64,000 bases of DNA from an uncultured Faecalibacterium sp. (GTDB lineage Bacteria > Bacillota > Clostridia > Oscillospirales > Ruminococcaceae), in assembly GCA_934547065.1 (NCBI GenBank), contig CAKTEF010000004.1:42876-106875 (forward strand), given 5' to 3'. Below, piece by piece: positions 1-9,154 of the stretch. The notes beneath the pieces are model-generated. The model saw only the letters and a program-made list of their open reading frames with translations, made no database searches and had not been told where the DNA came from. The position numbers were made by a program, and so were the translations under genes. Every line of letters starts with the position of its first letter. The first letter of the stretch is position 1.

Positions 1-1115
1 CTACTCGAGGTGTAACGGACGAACAGCGTAAAGAGTATGCCCGTAAAAGAGTTGAAGTTAAATATGATAGTAGACTGACCATTCATAGGATGCATTTGTA
101 TCGTGAAGGAAAGGGCTTCGTTGGACGTGCAATCCGATATGTCCTGTTTAGTATAGAGTGCTTTTGGAAGGCGGCTACCGTTCCAGCGGATTTTATTTTT
201 ACAGGAAGTGGACCGCCGACACAAGGAGTTGTTGTGGGACTTGCTAAAAAGGTGTCTGGTAAGAAAGTAATCTACAACCTGCAGGATATTTTTCCAGACT
301 CACTTGTAACATCAGGAATATGTGGGGAAAACTCTTTCTTGATGAAAATTGGTCATGCCATGGAGAACTTTACTTATCGTAATGCCGACCACATTATTAC
401 GATAACTGATGATATGAAAGCCAATATTGTGAAAAAAGGTGTACCGGAAGACAAAATCTCAGTTGTCCGCAATTGGATTGATACGGATAAGGTAAAGCAT
501 GTTCCTCGTGAGAGTAATATACTTTTTGATGAGTTGAAGTTATCCAGGGATAGCTTCAACGTGGTGTACGCTGGGAATCTTGGAAAGGTTCAAGGCGTGG
601 ACGTAATTCTTAAAACGGCTTCTTTAATGAAGGATTATAGTGATATCAAGTTTGTTATCTTTGGCAATGGGAGCGAAGAAGAGAATCTAAAAAAAATAGT
701 AAACGATAATCATCTTGATAATGTTTTAATGTTTCCGTTACAGCCGATTGAGCGGGTATCAGAGGTTTACAGTATGGCGGATATTGCAGTCATATCCTGC
801 ACACCGGGAACTGGTGGAAGTGGTATGCCGAGCAAGACATGGACAATTATGGCTGCAGGTGTTCCGATTATTGCTTCTTTTGATATGCCAAGCGAAATGG
901 AGCGAACAATTGAAGAGGCTGAATGCGGATTCTGCACAAGAGCTGGTGATGAGAATGAGCTTTGTGAGAAAATAATGCGAGTTTATAGAGACGGCCAGCT
1001 AAAAGAATGCCTTGGACGAAACGCAAGAAAGTATGCAGAAGAAAATGTTTCCAAGACAGAAGCGGTAGCAAGGTACATAAAGTCAATTGAAAAAGTAGTT
1101 GACAGGGAGAAATAA
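1..1115 (+). CDS. Glycosyltransferase family 4, WbuB-like (5' end outside window)
   Basis: The reading frame is open from base 3 with coding-like sequence before the first internal ATG at 90, so the gene starts upstream of the window. The product is a GT-B fold glycosyltransferase of family 4. The segment around NLQDIFPDSLV and the donor-site segment MPSKTWTIMAAGVPIIA resemble WbuB-type enzymes, which transfer L-FucNAc or related sugars to a lipid-linked intermediate on the cytoplasmic face of the membrane. The UDP-L-FucNAc genes at 7.5-11.6 kb fit that role. Base composition is AT-rich, unlike the rest of the window beyond 7.5 kb. The exact sugar specificity is inference. Confidence 0.85.
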   Translation, partial: TRGVTDEQRKEYARKRVEVKYDSRLTIHRMHLYREGKGFVGRAIRYVLFSIECFWKAATVPADFIFTGSGPPTQGVVVGLAKKVSGKKVIYNLQDIFPDSLVTSGICGENSFLMKIGHAMENFTYRNADHIITITDDMKANIVKKGVPEDKISVVRNWIDTDKVKHVPRESNILFDELKLSRDSFNVVYAGNLGKVQGVDVILKTASLMKDYSDIKFVIFGNGSEEENLKKIVNDNHLDNVLMFPLQPIERVSEVYSMADIAVISCTPGTGGSGMPSKTWTIMAAGVPIIASFDMPSEMERTIEEAECGFCTRAGDENELCEKIMRVYRDGQLKECLGRNARKYAEENVSKTEAVARYIKSIEKVVDREK

Positions 1116-1117
1116 TC

Positions 1118-2158
1118 ATGCGAATTCTTTTGCTGTCTCCTCTGCCGCCGCCGTCAGGTGGAATTGCACGGTGGACGGAAAGATATTTGGAGTGGTGCAG
1201 AGGCAAACATAATGTAGTGGTTGTAAATACTGCGTTACAGGGAGAACGTGCAGGTGAAGCGGGAAAACAAAGAAAACTCATAGATGAAGTAAAAAGAGCA
1301 GTATATGTCATTGGTGAAACAAGAAAAGGATTAAAGAGCAAGCCTGATATAGTTCATATCAATACAAGCTGTTCCAGATTTGGTATCTTGCGCGATTGGA
1401 TATGCATGGAATTGTCTCACAAGAAAAAGGTGCCTGTAATTGTGCATTGTCATTGTAATATTGAAGATCAGCTTGGTACAGGGAAAATGGCAACAAAGCT
1501 GTTTTCGGACATGGTAAATAAATCTGAAAAAGTTTTGGTCTTGAATAGCAGTTCCAAGAATTATGTCGAAAAGATTAATTCCGGAAAGGTGGACTTGTGC
1601 CCAAATTTTGTTTTGACTAATCAGATTTCTGATTATCATAAGATTAGAGATCGAATCGAAAAAGTTATTTATGTTGGAGATGTACGTCTATCCAAAGGCT
1701 CAGATGATTATTATCTGCTAGCCAAGCAAAATCCTGAAGTGAAATTTAATGTTGTTGGATCTGTAACAGAAGAAATAGCACAGCTAGAAAAACCAAAAAA
1801 TGTACACACTCTTGGAAGGCTTGAGGCAGCTGATGTCGAAAAGCAGCTAAACGAGGCAGATGTGTTTGTTTTTCCATCCCTTACAGAAGGATTTTCAAAT
1901 GCGATGCTAGAGGCAATGGCACATGGATTGCCGATTATTGCAACAGATGTTGGTGCAGCAACAGATATGATAGAAAGTTGCGGAGGGACGGTTGTTTCGG
2001 TTCATGATGTTAGTGCAATGCAGAGTGCGCTAAATAATATGAATAAGCCAGAGACGAGAAAGGCGATGTCTGAATGGAACATCAATAAAGTAAAGCAGTA
2101 CTATGAGTATAACCAAGTGATAGAAAAATTGTTTCATATCTATGAGGATGTTATATGA
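1118..2158 (+). CDS. Glycosyltransferase family 4
   Basis: 346 residues, starting two bases after the previous stop with an AGGGAG ribosome site. The N-terminal PLPPPSGGIARW loop is typical of the GT4 acceptor domain, and the C-terminal donor site has EGFSNAMLEAMAHGLPIIA, the E-x7-E pattern of retaining GT4 enzymes. It probably adds one sugar of the capsule repeat unit on undecaprenyl-linked intermediates in the cytoplasm. It is co-transcribed with its neighbours; its stop overlaps the next start. The sugar and linkage cannot be told from sequence. Confidence 0.88.
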   Translation: MRILLLSPLPPPSGGIARWTERYLEWCRGKHNVVVVNTALQGERAGEAGKQRKLIDEVKRAVYVIGETRKGLKSKPDIVHINTSCSRFGILRDWICMELSHKKKVPVIVHCHCNIEDQLGTGKMATKLFSDMVNKSEKVLVLNSSSKNYVEKINSGKVDLCPNFVLTNQISDYHKIRDRIEKVIYVGDVRLSKGSDDYYLLAKQNPEVKFNVVGSVTEEIAQLEKPKNVHTLGRLEAADVEKQLNEADVFVFPSLTEGFSNAMLEAMAHGLPIIATDVGAATDMIESCGGTVVSVHDVSAMQSALNNMNKPETRKAMSEWNINKVKQYYEYNQVIEKLFHIYEDVI

Positions 2159-2700
2159 ATAAATTTGTGTGGACAGTTTCCCATGTGGTATCCAAGGGCG
2201 TACATAAGCTGATAGAGGAACCAATCAAAAAGTGCATGTTGGGAAAGCATGGAAGGAACGTACATATCGGTCATAACGTAACTGGAAACTTGGAAAATAT
2301 CTATTGTGGTGACGACGTATCGCTGGGAGGAGAAAACCTTTTTCTAAGTTCAAATGCTAAAGTATATATTGGCGACAATGTTATGTTTGGACCGCGCGTT
2401 ACAGTTATAACAGGCGACCACAGAATTGATGTGCCCGGAAAGCCGATGATTGCAGTGACCGAGAAATTGCCCGAAAATGATCAAGATGTTGTATTTGAGG
2501 GCGATAACTGGATAGGAGCCAATGTTACCATCTTAAAGGGGGTAACGATTGGTGAGGGAGCTGTTGTTGCTGCTGGTGCGGTAGTGACAAGAAATATAGA
2601 TAAATATTCTATCTGGGGGGGGATTCCAGCAAGAAAATTGCGGGATAGATTCCAAGATTTATCTAGTAAACCCGTCGATATTGCTGGACAAGAAAAATGA
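2155..2700 (+). CDS. Hexapeptide-repeat acyltransferase (CysE/LacA/NodL superfamily)
   Basis: 181 residues, with the start overlapping the previous stop as ATGA. Residues about 40-165 contain left-handed beta-helix hexapeptides, including GDNWIGANVTILKGVTIGEGAVVAAGAVVT, written here only as the domain signature, followed by the usual IWGGIPARKL closing motif. The central GDHRIDV segment carries the histidine expected at the acetyltransferase active site. Such enzymes O-acetylate capsule sugars using acetyl-CoA, usually as trimers. It sits inside the glycosyltransferase operon, so modification of the repeat unit is the likely job. Substrate unknown. Confidence 0.85.
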   Translation: MNKFVWTVSHVVSKGVHKLIEEPIKKCMLGKHGRNVHIGHNVTGNLENIYCGDDVSLGGENLFLSSNAKVYIGDNVMFGPRVTVITGDHRIDVPGKPMIAVTEKLPENDQDVVFEGDNWIGANVTILKGVTIGEGAVVAAGAVVTRNIDKYSIWGGIPARKLRDRFQDLSSKPVDIAGQEK

Positions 2701-3764
2701 AAAAAGTAATGGTAGTCATACCCGCTTTAGGAAGCGGTGGTGGAGAGAGACTCGCAGTGTCGTTAATTGCGAAAATGGATCCTCGAATCATCAAAACAAA
2801 ACTGGTTGTTTTATATCCCTATGAAGATACTGATAACGCATCATTTGCAAAGCAATATGCAATCGACACAGTGTACTTGAACAAACATCGTGGTGTGGAT
2901 TTCTCGATTGTTGGAAAATTAAAAAAAGAGATTGATACTTTTATGCCAGATGTGATACAAACACATTTGTATGTTGTGGCATACGTTCTTTTAGCTGCGC
3001 CATTAAAGATAAAAAAATACCACACAGTACATAATGTTGCAGAAAAAGAAGCATTTGGATTTCGGAGAATTATCAATAAAATAGCGTTTAAATTTGGAAA
3101 CTTTATTCCTGTGGCAATCAGCCCATATTGCGCTAAAACTATAGAAGATGTATATGGAATTCAATTTAAAAACATTCCATGCATAATGAATGGAGTGGAC
3201 ACAAGTAAATATGTGGTCTCTCCTATTCAACACGAAGGAACTGTATTTATCAATGTTGGAAGACTACAGTCACAAAAAAATCACATGTTATTAATTAATG
3301 CGTTTGCAAAGGTACTGGGAAAAGATCCAACCGTAAGATTAACCATAGTTGGTGAAGGTGAACTAAGAACCGAGATTGAAAAATTGATTCAAGAATATGG
3401 AATAGAACATTACGTTAGTATGCCAGGGCAGTGTGGTGATGTTCAGAGAAGGCTGAACGCTGCAGATATATTTGTTCAATCCTCTGATTATGAAGGATTA
3501 CCGATTTCAGGGCTTGAGGCAATGGCGTGTGGATTGCCGATTATTTCAACAAAAGCAGGCGGCACGGTGGATATCGTAAAAAACGATGAGAATGGCTTTT
3601 TGGTAGATATCGGAAACGTAGATGAACTTGCAGAAAAGATGCTTTTTTTAGCTCGAAATAAAGAAATTTGCAAGAAAATGGGAAAAAAGTCTAGAGAAAT
3701 CGTTGAAATGTTTGATATTGATAAGTGTGCTCAAAGATATCAAAATCTTTATTTGGAAGAATAA
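2697..3764 (+). CDS. Glycosyltransferase family 4
   Basis: 355 residues; the start overlaps the previous stop (ATGA). The N-terminal IPALGSGGGERLAVSLI loop and the central INVGRLQSQKNH segment are typical of GT4 enzymes. The donor-site motif EGLPISGLEAMACGLPII has the E-x7-E spacing. It is probably the third or fourth transferase for the capsule repeat unit, acting in the cytoplasm. The AT-rich composition matches its neighbours. Specificity cannot be read from sequence. Confidence 0.88.
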   Translation: MKKVMVVIPALGSGGGERLAVSLIAKMDPRIIKTKLVVLYPYEDTDNASFAKQYAIDTVYLNKHRGVDFSIVGKLKKEIDTFMPDVIQTHLYVVAYVLLAAPLKIKKYHTVHNVAEKEAFGFRRIINKIAFKFGNFIPVAISPYCAKTIEDVYGIQFKNIPCIMNGVDTSKYVVSPIQHEGTVFINVGRLQSQKNHMLLINAFAKVLGKDPTVRLTIVGEGELRTEIEKLIQEYGIEHYVSMPGQCGDVQRRLNAADIFVQSSDYEGLPISGLEAMACGLPIISTKAGGTVDIVKNDENGFLVDIGNVDELAEKMLFLARNKEICKKMGKKSREIVEMFDIDKCAQRYQNLYLEE

Positions 3765-3792
3765 TTTGGAAAAATAGAACTTTGGAGGAGCC

Positions 3793-4980
3793 ATGAACAG
3801 TGATTCAAGATTAATTATAAGGCTAAATAAGGCATTTCTGATATATGCGTTTGTTATTGCGCTACCTTTTTCGTGGGCGTCATTTGCCATTGGCTCAATC
3901 TATAGGGCTGTAACCCTGTTGCTGTTTATCTTATTTCTTTTTGAATCGAGACTTATTATAAGTTATTCAAGTGAAAAAAGATTTCTGTTATTTGGCTGGC
4001 TTCTCTATTTGGGGTATGCGGTAATAACAATGCTTTGGGCAGTAAATCGAGATGCGGCTATTACGAATAGTTTGAGTCTTGTTTTATTAGGATTCATTGT
4101 TATAATATTCTTTTCCGCAGATTTGCAGGAGGAAGAAGGCTATAAAACTGATTTTTGCTGGATTGTCGCAGGGACAATATGTGTTTTTCTGTATATTTTT
4201 GGAGATAGGACAGCGGTAGGAGAATATGGATCAAGAACATCAATGATTATAATGGGTACGGCAACTGATCCAAATGAATTTGCAAGCGTTTTTATTGTTC
4301 CATTATCGCTTATGATGTTTAATTTGCTAAATAAAAAAGGCTCACGCATTTTACAGATAATAATTATGTTGTTATCACTCTACTGCGTCCTAATGTCAGG
4401 GTCTCGAGGAGCACTTATTGCAGTAGCGGTTGCGATGATTATTACTTTGCTTCAAAGTGGTAAGGTTGACGCAAAATCTGTGTTGATTGTCATCGTGTTT
4501 GCAATTATAGTTTTACTTCTATTAATTCGATACATTATTCCATTAATTCCAGATGATGTTTTAACAAGAATGTCATTAAAGGCTCTTTTGAAAGATGGTG
4601 GAAGTGGCCGTGGGGATCTTTGGACAGATGCTGTAAGGAAAATTTGGAATGGATCCGTTTTGAGAATGATGTTTGGATATGGTCAATATGGACTCACTGT
4701 TGGAACAAAGGGCGTGTCCCAGACAATGCACAACCAATTGATTCAACAACTATCAAATTATGGTATCGTTGGATTGGTGTTGTATCTGATTTTAATATAT
4801 AAGTCATATAAGTCAATCAAACTAAACTGTCCAAGATATATGGGTGCTTTTATTGGTATGATGGTTATGAGCCTTACAATAACAATGAGCGTAGCATACA
4901 AATTGTTATGGATTCTATTGTTGATGCCAGCAGTGATGTCAAACAAAGGCAAGGAGATAAGATTTGATGATGGAAAGTAA
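3793..4980 (+). CDS. O-antigen ligase/polymerase family membrane protein (Wzy-like)
   Basis: 395 residues with about ten hydrophobic helices and a large extracytoplasmic loop around residues 250-330 that includes GSGRGDLW and MHNQLIQQLSNYG. This is the layout of the Wzy/O-antigen ligase superfamily, in which loop Arg and His residues are important. RBS GGAGG precedes ATG 3793. Between glycosyltransferases and a flippase, the likely role is polymerising repeat units outside the membrane. Wzy proteins diverge greatly, so the call rests on topology and context. Confidence 0.8.
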   Translation: MNSDSRLIIRLNKAFLIYAFVIALPFSWASFAIGSIYRAVTLLLFILFLFESRLIISYSSEKRFLLFGWLLYLGYAVITMLWAVNRDAAITNSLSLVLLGFIVIIFFSADLQEEEGYKTDFCWIVAGTICVFLYIFGDRTAVGEYGSRTSMIIMGTATDPNEFASVFIVPLSLMMFNLLNKKGSRILQIIIMLLSLYCVLMSGSRGALIAVAVAMIITLLQSGKVDAKSVLIVIVFAIIVLLLLIRYIIPLIPDDVLTRMSLKALLKDGGSGRGDLWTDAVRKIWNGSVLRMMFGYGQYGLTVGTKGVSQTMHNQLIQQLSNYGIVGLVLYLILIYKSYKSIKLNCPRYMGAFIGMMVMSLTITMSVAYKLLWILLLMPAVMSNKGKEIRFDDGK

Positions 4981-6424
4981 ACCGATTGTGTCATCATTTA
5001 TATGGAAATTTTTGGAGAGAGGAGCGGCCCAAGTTTTTGCTCTGATTGTCCAAATTGTCCTTGCAAGACTGCTTGCGCCAGAGGATTTTGGCGTACTTGC
5101 GGTTTTGCTGGTATTCATTAATCTATCTAATGTGCTTATTCAAAAGGGATTCGCAACCGCACTGGTTCAGAAAGATCACATTGAAGACATCGACATTAAT
5201 ACTGTGTTTTGGATCAGTGAATTGATTGCGGCCTTCCTGTATATTCTTCTTTGGTGTTTTGCACCACTATTAGAAAATGTGTATGGAACCTTGCATTTGG
5301 CAAGTTATTTGCGCATTATTTCAATTTCCCTTTTTGCAGGAGCCTTCTATAGCATAGAGAATTCTCTACTTATAAGAAGCATGCAATTTAAAAAGATGTT
5401 TTTCTCAAGTTTTGCAGCGACGCTTATTGCAGGAACACTTGCAATGGTTCTTGCATATAAGGGAATGGGTTGTTGGGCGCTTATATGGCAAAATATTGTT
5501 CAACAGATACTTTTATCAGTTTTTTCTCTTCCTTTTTGCAGGTGGAAAATAAGAATACAATGCTCGAAAAAATCATTTTTGGAGGTTTTTCGTTTCGGTT
5601 CAAATGTTTTGCTCGCAGAATTGCTATATACCGGTGTGGAGAATCTTCGGACGCTGATTATTGGCGCAAGGTATTCTTCTACGGATTTGGCTTATTATGA
5701 TAGAGGACAAACATATCCTTCCGTTGCAATGCGTAGTATATATGACACGGTAGGGAGCGTGCTGTTACCTATTTTTTCGAGAGAACAGAATAATACAATT
5801 GAACTTAGACAGTCTGCCCAAAAAGCGATAGGATTTTCTTTCTTTTTAGTTGCGCCATGTTTTATTGGATTTGCTGCGATAGCTGAACCGTTTACGAAGC
5901 TGTTGTTGACCGATAAGTGGCTTCCCTGTGTTCCGTATATGAGATTGTTTTGTGTATATCAACTTGGTATTCTTCCATATTGTGTTTTAAGAAATATTCT
6001 TTATGCGACGGGAAGAAGTAAAAACAGTTTATTCCTTGAACTCTTTAAGTCTGCCCTTTCTTTGGGAGCTGTTGTAATAGGAATGTTAATCAATCCGCTT
6101 GCAATTGCCTTTTTTTCCACACTGGCTGTTTGGATTGCTACCGTTGCATATGGTGTGACAATTCATAAGCTTTTACACTTCAACTTAAAAGAATTGTTGA
6201 TCGACTTCTTACAAATTGTTATGCTTTGTGTAACGATGACGATCGCCATATTGATTGTTGATGACCTCATATCATCATTGGTTTTCAAAATTGTTGCTGA
6301 AATCGTAACCGGTGTTGTCGTATATATAGCATTATCAGTCCTAACACACTCGAAATATTATACAGAAGGACTTAATATTCTAATGAAGTCGTTAAAACGA
6401 ATGAGAGGAAAGAACTGTGAGTAA
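4967..6424 (+). CDS. Polysaccharide flippase, Wzx/WzxC-like (MOP superfamily)
   Basis: About 485 residues and 12-14 membrane helices. The opening segment (WKFLERGAAQ...LARLLAPEDFGVLAV) is the hallmark of the oligosaccharide flippase family. It flips undecaprenyl-linked repeat units to the outer face. A TTG (4964) and two ATGs (4967, 4970) lie in frame; ATG 4967 is chosen, with AAGGAG at 4951-4956, and it overlaps the end of the polymerase gene. The next gene starts inside its last codons, so translation is coupled. Confidence 0.88.
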   Translation: MMESKPIVSSFIWKFLERGAAQVFALIVQIVLARLLAPEDFGVLAVLLVFINLSNVLIQKGFATALVQKDHIEDIDINTVFWISELIAAFLYILLWCFAPLLENVYGTLHLASYLRIISISLFAGAFYSIENSLLIRSMQFKKMFFSSFAATLIAGTLAMVLAYKGMGCWALIWQNIVQQILLSVFSLPFCRWKIRIQCSKKSFLEVFRFGSNVLLAELLYTGVENLRTLIIGARYSSTDLAYYDRGQTYPSVAMRSIYDTVGSVLLPIFSREQNNTIELRQSAQKAIGFSFFLVAPCFIGFAAIAEPFTKLLLTDKWLPCVPYMRLFCVYQLGILPYCVLRNILYATGRSKNSLFLELFKSALSLGAVVIGMLINPLAIAFFSTLAVWIATVAYGVTIHKLLHFNLKELLIDFLQIVMLCVTMTIAILIVDDLISSLVFKIVAEIVTGVVVYIALSVLTHSKYYTEGLNILMKSLKRMRGKNCE

Positions 6425-7517
6425 AGCAGAAAAAATAATAAGGCATCTGGGATTGTATAAGCTGTGGTATTTTCTTTTTGAAAGAAAATATCAATTAGAC
6501 AGGATTGATTTGAAAAACACAAAAATAGAACTTGAAGAATACTGTCACAATGTAAAGGCATCATGTATTCATGATTATACAATGAATACGAATAAGCTGA
6601 AAGTATCGATAATTGTACCTGCGTATAATGCTGAAAGCTATATAAAATACTGCTTGAATTCGCTGATTTCGCAAGAAACGGTATATAGCTATGAAATTAT
6701 TGTTGTTAATGACGGCTCTACAGATGGCACTTTGGAACTACTGAATCATGTTAAAAACGATAAACTGCGAATTATAGATAAGCCTAATGGGGGTATTTCA
6801 AGTGCACGTAATGAGGGTGTTATGAATGCCTTGGGTGAGTATCTGATTTTTTGCGATGCTGATGATTATATGGATGTAGGTGCGGTCCAACATTTGGTTG
6901 AAAAAGCAGAACAAACGGATGCTGATATTGTCGAAGGTTTATTTCGCTACATATCTGAAAACGGTCGAATTGGCCGGATTGTGAGGCATAAAGGTACAAA
7001 AAGAAAATTCGTGAATACATTTGGTGTCCCGTGGGGCAAATGTATAAGAAAATCCCTATTTCAAGGAATATGTTTTCCGGAGGGTTATTGGTTTGAAGAC
7101 TCAATAATTCATCAAATCATTTTACCACGGGCAAACAAGATAGAATGGATTGAAGATGTCGTTTATTATTATAGGACGAACAGCAATGGTGCGACATCGA
7201 GTTCTGCCGGAAATCCAAAGAGCATTGATTCGTTATGGATTTCGATTTCTTTACTTGAAGACAGAAGAAAGCTTGGCCTTGGTGATACGTTAGATTATTA
7301 CCAGTACATGCTTAACATGTTACGTTTAGGATTTCATAGAACAGAGCTGTTGCCAGATAGAATTAGGAGAGATTTCTATTACGAATATGCGGCTTTTCTA
7401 AATAGTAACTTTGAAACACAAAAATTTGGATTGAGTGAGTTGGATTTTGCAAATATACAAGGTTTAATTACGAATGTCAACTATTCAAAATATTGTGAGT
7501 ATTTTAGTAGAACATAA
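6417..7517 (+). CDS. Glycosyltransferase family 2
   Basis: 366 residues from a GTG start that overlaps the flippase stop by 8 bases. A GT-A fold begins at about residue 60: VSIIVPAYNAESYIKYC, then VNDGSTDGT and FCDADDYMD, the DxD-type metal-binding motif. It probably transfers a further sugar to the capsule repeat unit. The 60-residue N-terminal extension before the GT2 domain is unassigned. It is the last AT-rich gene of the block; composition changes sharply at the next gene. Confidence 0.87.
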   Translation: MSKAEKIIRHLGLYKLWYFLFERKYQLDRIDLKNTKIELEEYCHNVKASCIHDYTMNTNKLKVSIIVPAYNAESYIKYCLNSLISQETVYSYEIIVVNDGSTDGTLELLNHVKNDKLRIIDKPNGGISSARNEGVMNALGEYLIFCDADDYMDVGAVQHLVEKAEQTDADIVEGLFRYISENGRIGRIVRHKGTKRKFVNTFGVPWGKCIRKSLFQGICFPEGYWFEDSIIHQIILPRANKIEWIEDVVYYYRTNSNGATSSSAGNPKSIDSLWISISLLEDRRKLGLGDTLDYYQYMLNMLRLGFHRTELLPDRIRRDFYYEYAAFLNSNFETQKFGLSELDFANIQGLITNVNYSKYCEYFSRT

Positions 7518-7536
7518 TTAACGGAGGAAAAATAAA

Positions 7537-8583
7537 ATGTCTGCATTTGATAACGCAACCCTTATGATCACCGGTGGTACTGGTTCTTTTGGATCTACCG
7601 TTCTGAAGCACTTCTTGGACTCTGATCTGAAGGAGATCCGTATCTTCTCCCGCGATGAAAAGAAGCAGGACGATATGCGCCATGAGCTTCAGGCCAAGCA
7701 CCCTGACACTGCCAAGAAGGTCAAGTTTTACATCGGCGATGTCCGCAATCCTCAGTCCATCCGTGACGCTATGCCCGGTGTTGACTACATTTTCCACGCC
7801 GCCGCGCTGAAGCAGGTTCCTTCCTGCGAGTTTTTCCCCATGCAGGCTGTCCAGACCAACATCATCGGTACGGATAACGTTCTGCACGCTGCCATTGATG
7901 CTGGTGTCAAGCGTGTCGTCTGCCTGTCCACCGATAAGGCTGCTTACCCCATTAACGCCATGGGCATCTCCAAGGCCATGATGGAACACGTCATTTACGC
8001 AAACGCCCGTGTGGCGGCTGAGCGTGGCGGTACCACCATCTGCTGCACCCGTTACGGTAACGTTATGTGCAGCCGTGGCTCTGTCATCCCGCTGTTTATC
8101 GACCAGATCAAGGCTGGCAACCCCATCACCATCACCGACCCCAACATGACCCGCTTCTTGATGAATCTGGACGAGGCTGTGGATCTGGTCTTGTTTGCTT
8201 TCCAGCACGCAAATCCCGGTGATTTGTTCATCCAGAAGTCTGATGCTTCCACCATCGGCGATTTGGCTAAGGCTGTTCAGCAGCTGTTCGGCGATACCGG
8301 TACGAACATCATCGGCACCCGCCACGGCGAGAAGCTGTTCGAGACCCTGATGACCCGTGAGGAACGTCTGCGCAGCCAGGATATGGGGCACTACTTCCGT
8401 GTTGCCGCGGATAACCGTGACCTGAACTACGATAAGTTCGTGGTCAAGGGCGAAGTACATACCATGGCCGACGAGTCCTACACCAGCCACAATACCGAGC
8501 GTCTGGATGTGGAAGGCACCGTCAAGAAGATTCTGACCACCGAGTATGTCCAGAATGCACTGAAGGGCATCCCGAATGTCTAA
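7537..8583 (+). CDS. capE: UDP-GlcNAc 4,6-dehydratase/5-epimerase (CapE/FnlA type)
   Basis: 348 residues. The N-terminal Rossmann motif is TGGTGSFG at 11-18. The catalytic region STDKAAYPINAMGISKAMME has Met in place of the usual Tyr of the YxxxK dyad, as in the FlaA1/CapE subgroup. CapE catalyses the first step from UDP-GlcNAc towards UDP-N-acetyl-L-fucosamine. The downstream capF and capG homologues complete the set and support this call over a plain 4,6-dehydratase. RBS GGAGG precedes ATG 7537. It is GC-rich, in contrast to the preceding genes. Confidence 0.92.
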   Translation: MSAFDNATLMITGGTGSFGSTVLKHFLDSDLKEIRIFSRDEKKQDDMRHELQAKHPDTAKKVKFYIGDVRNPQSIRDAMPGVDYIFHAAALKQVPSCEFFPMQAVQTNIIGTDNVLHAAIDAGVKRVVCLSTDKAAYPINAMGISKAMMEHVIYANARVAAERGGTTICCTRYGNVMCSRGSVIPLFIDQIKAGNPITITDPNMTRFLMNLDEAVDLVLFAFQHANPGDLFIQKSDASTIGDLAKAVQQLFGDTGTNIIGTRHGEKLFETLMTREERLRSQDMGHYFRVAADNRDLNYDKFVVKGEVHTMADESYTSHNTERLDVEGTVKKILTTEYVQNALKGIPNV

Positions 8584-9142
8584 GGAAAAGTTGCTGATGG
8601 TAGGCGCTGGTGGCTTCGGACGCATGGTGGCGGAGCAGGCGATGCTTCAATACGATTGTGCCTTTGTGGATGATGGACAGTCTGTGGGTGCTGAGATCTG
8701 CGGCATTCCAGTGGTTGGCGGTCTTGCTGATTTGCCGGATCTGCGAAAAGAGTATGGTTTATTGGTAGTTGGCATCGGCAACAACCCATTCCGAGCACAG
8801 GTGTACGAGAAAGCAACAGTACTTGGTTATGAGTTCCCCAACATAGTTGCGCCCAGTGCCTACATCAGTCCATACGCCAAGTTGGGCTGTGGCTGCGTGG
8901 TGCTGCAAAATGCCTGTGTCCAGAATGGTGCATCTGTCGGAAACGGTGTTCTGCTGAACGCCGGAACGGAAGTCCACTGTGATGCAACGGTAGGGAACTA
9001 CGCCCTGGTTTACTCCAACAGTGTAGTTCGCACCGGTGCAACGGTGGGGAACTTTGCCCGCATCGGCAGCAGCTGCACCATCTGCAATAATGCAACTGTG
9101 CCGGAAGGCGCAGACATTCCGGACTGCGCCGCAGTACATTAA
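8576..9142 (+). CDS. NeuD/PglD-type sugar acetyltransferase
   Basis: 188 residues; the start overlaps the capE stop by 8 bases. The N-terminal nucleotide-sugar-binding domain begins LMVGAGGFGRMVAEQA. From residue about 90 there is a left-handed beta-helix of hexapeptides (SVGNGVLLNAGTEV, TVGNYALVYSNSV). Family members N- or O-acetylate amino sugars in surface-glycan pathways. It is inserted between capE and capF, where the standard Staphylococcus set has no such gene, so it may modify the FucNAc precursor or a partner sugar. Substrate is inference. Confidence 0.82.
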   Translation: MSKEKLLMVGAGGFGRMVAEQAMLQYDCAFVDDGQSVGAEICGIPVVGGLADLPDLRKEYGLLVVGIGNNPFRAQVYEKATVLGYEFPNIVAPSAYISPYAKLGCGCVVLQNACVQNGASVGNGVLLNAGTEVHCDATVGNYALVYSNSVVRTGATVGNFARIGSSCTICNNATVPEGADIPDCAAVH

Positions 9143-9154
9143 AGAGGTGATAGG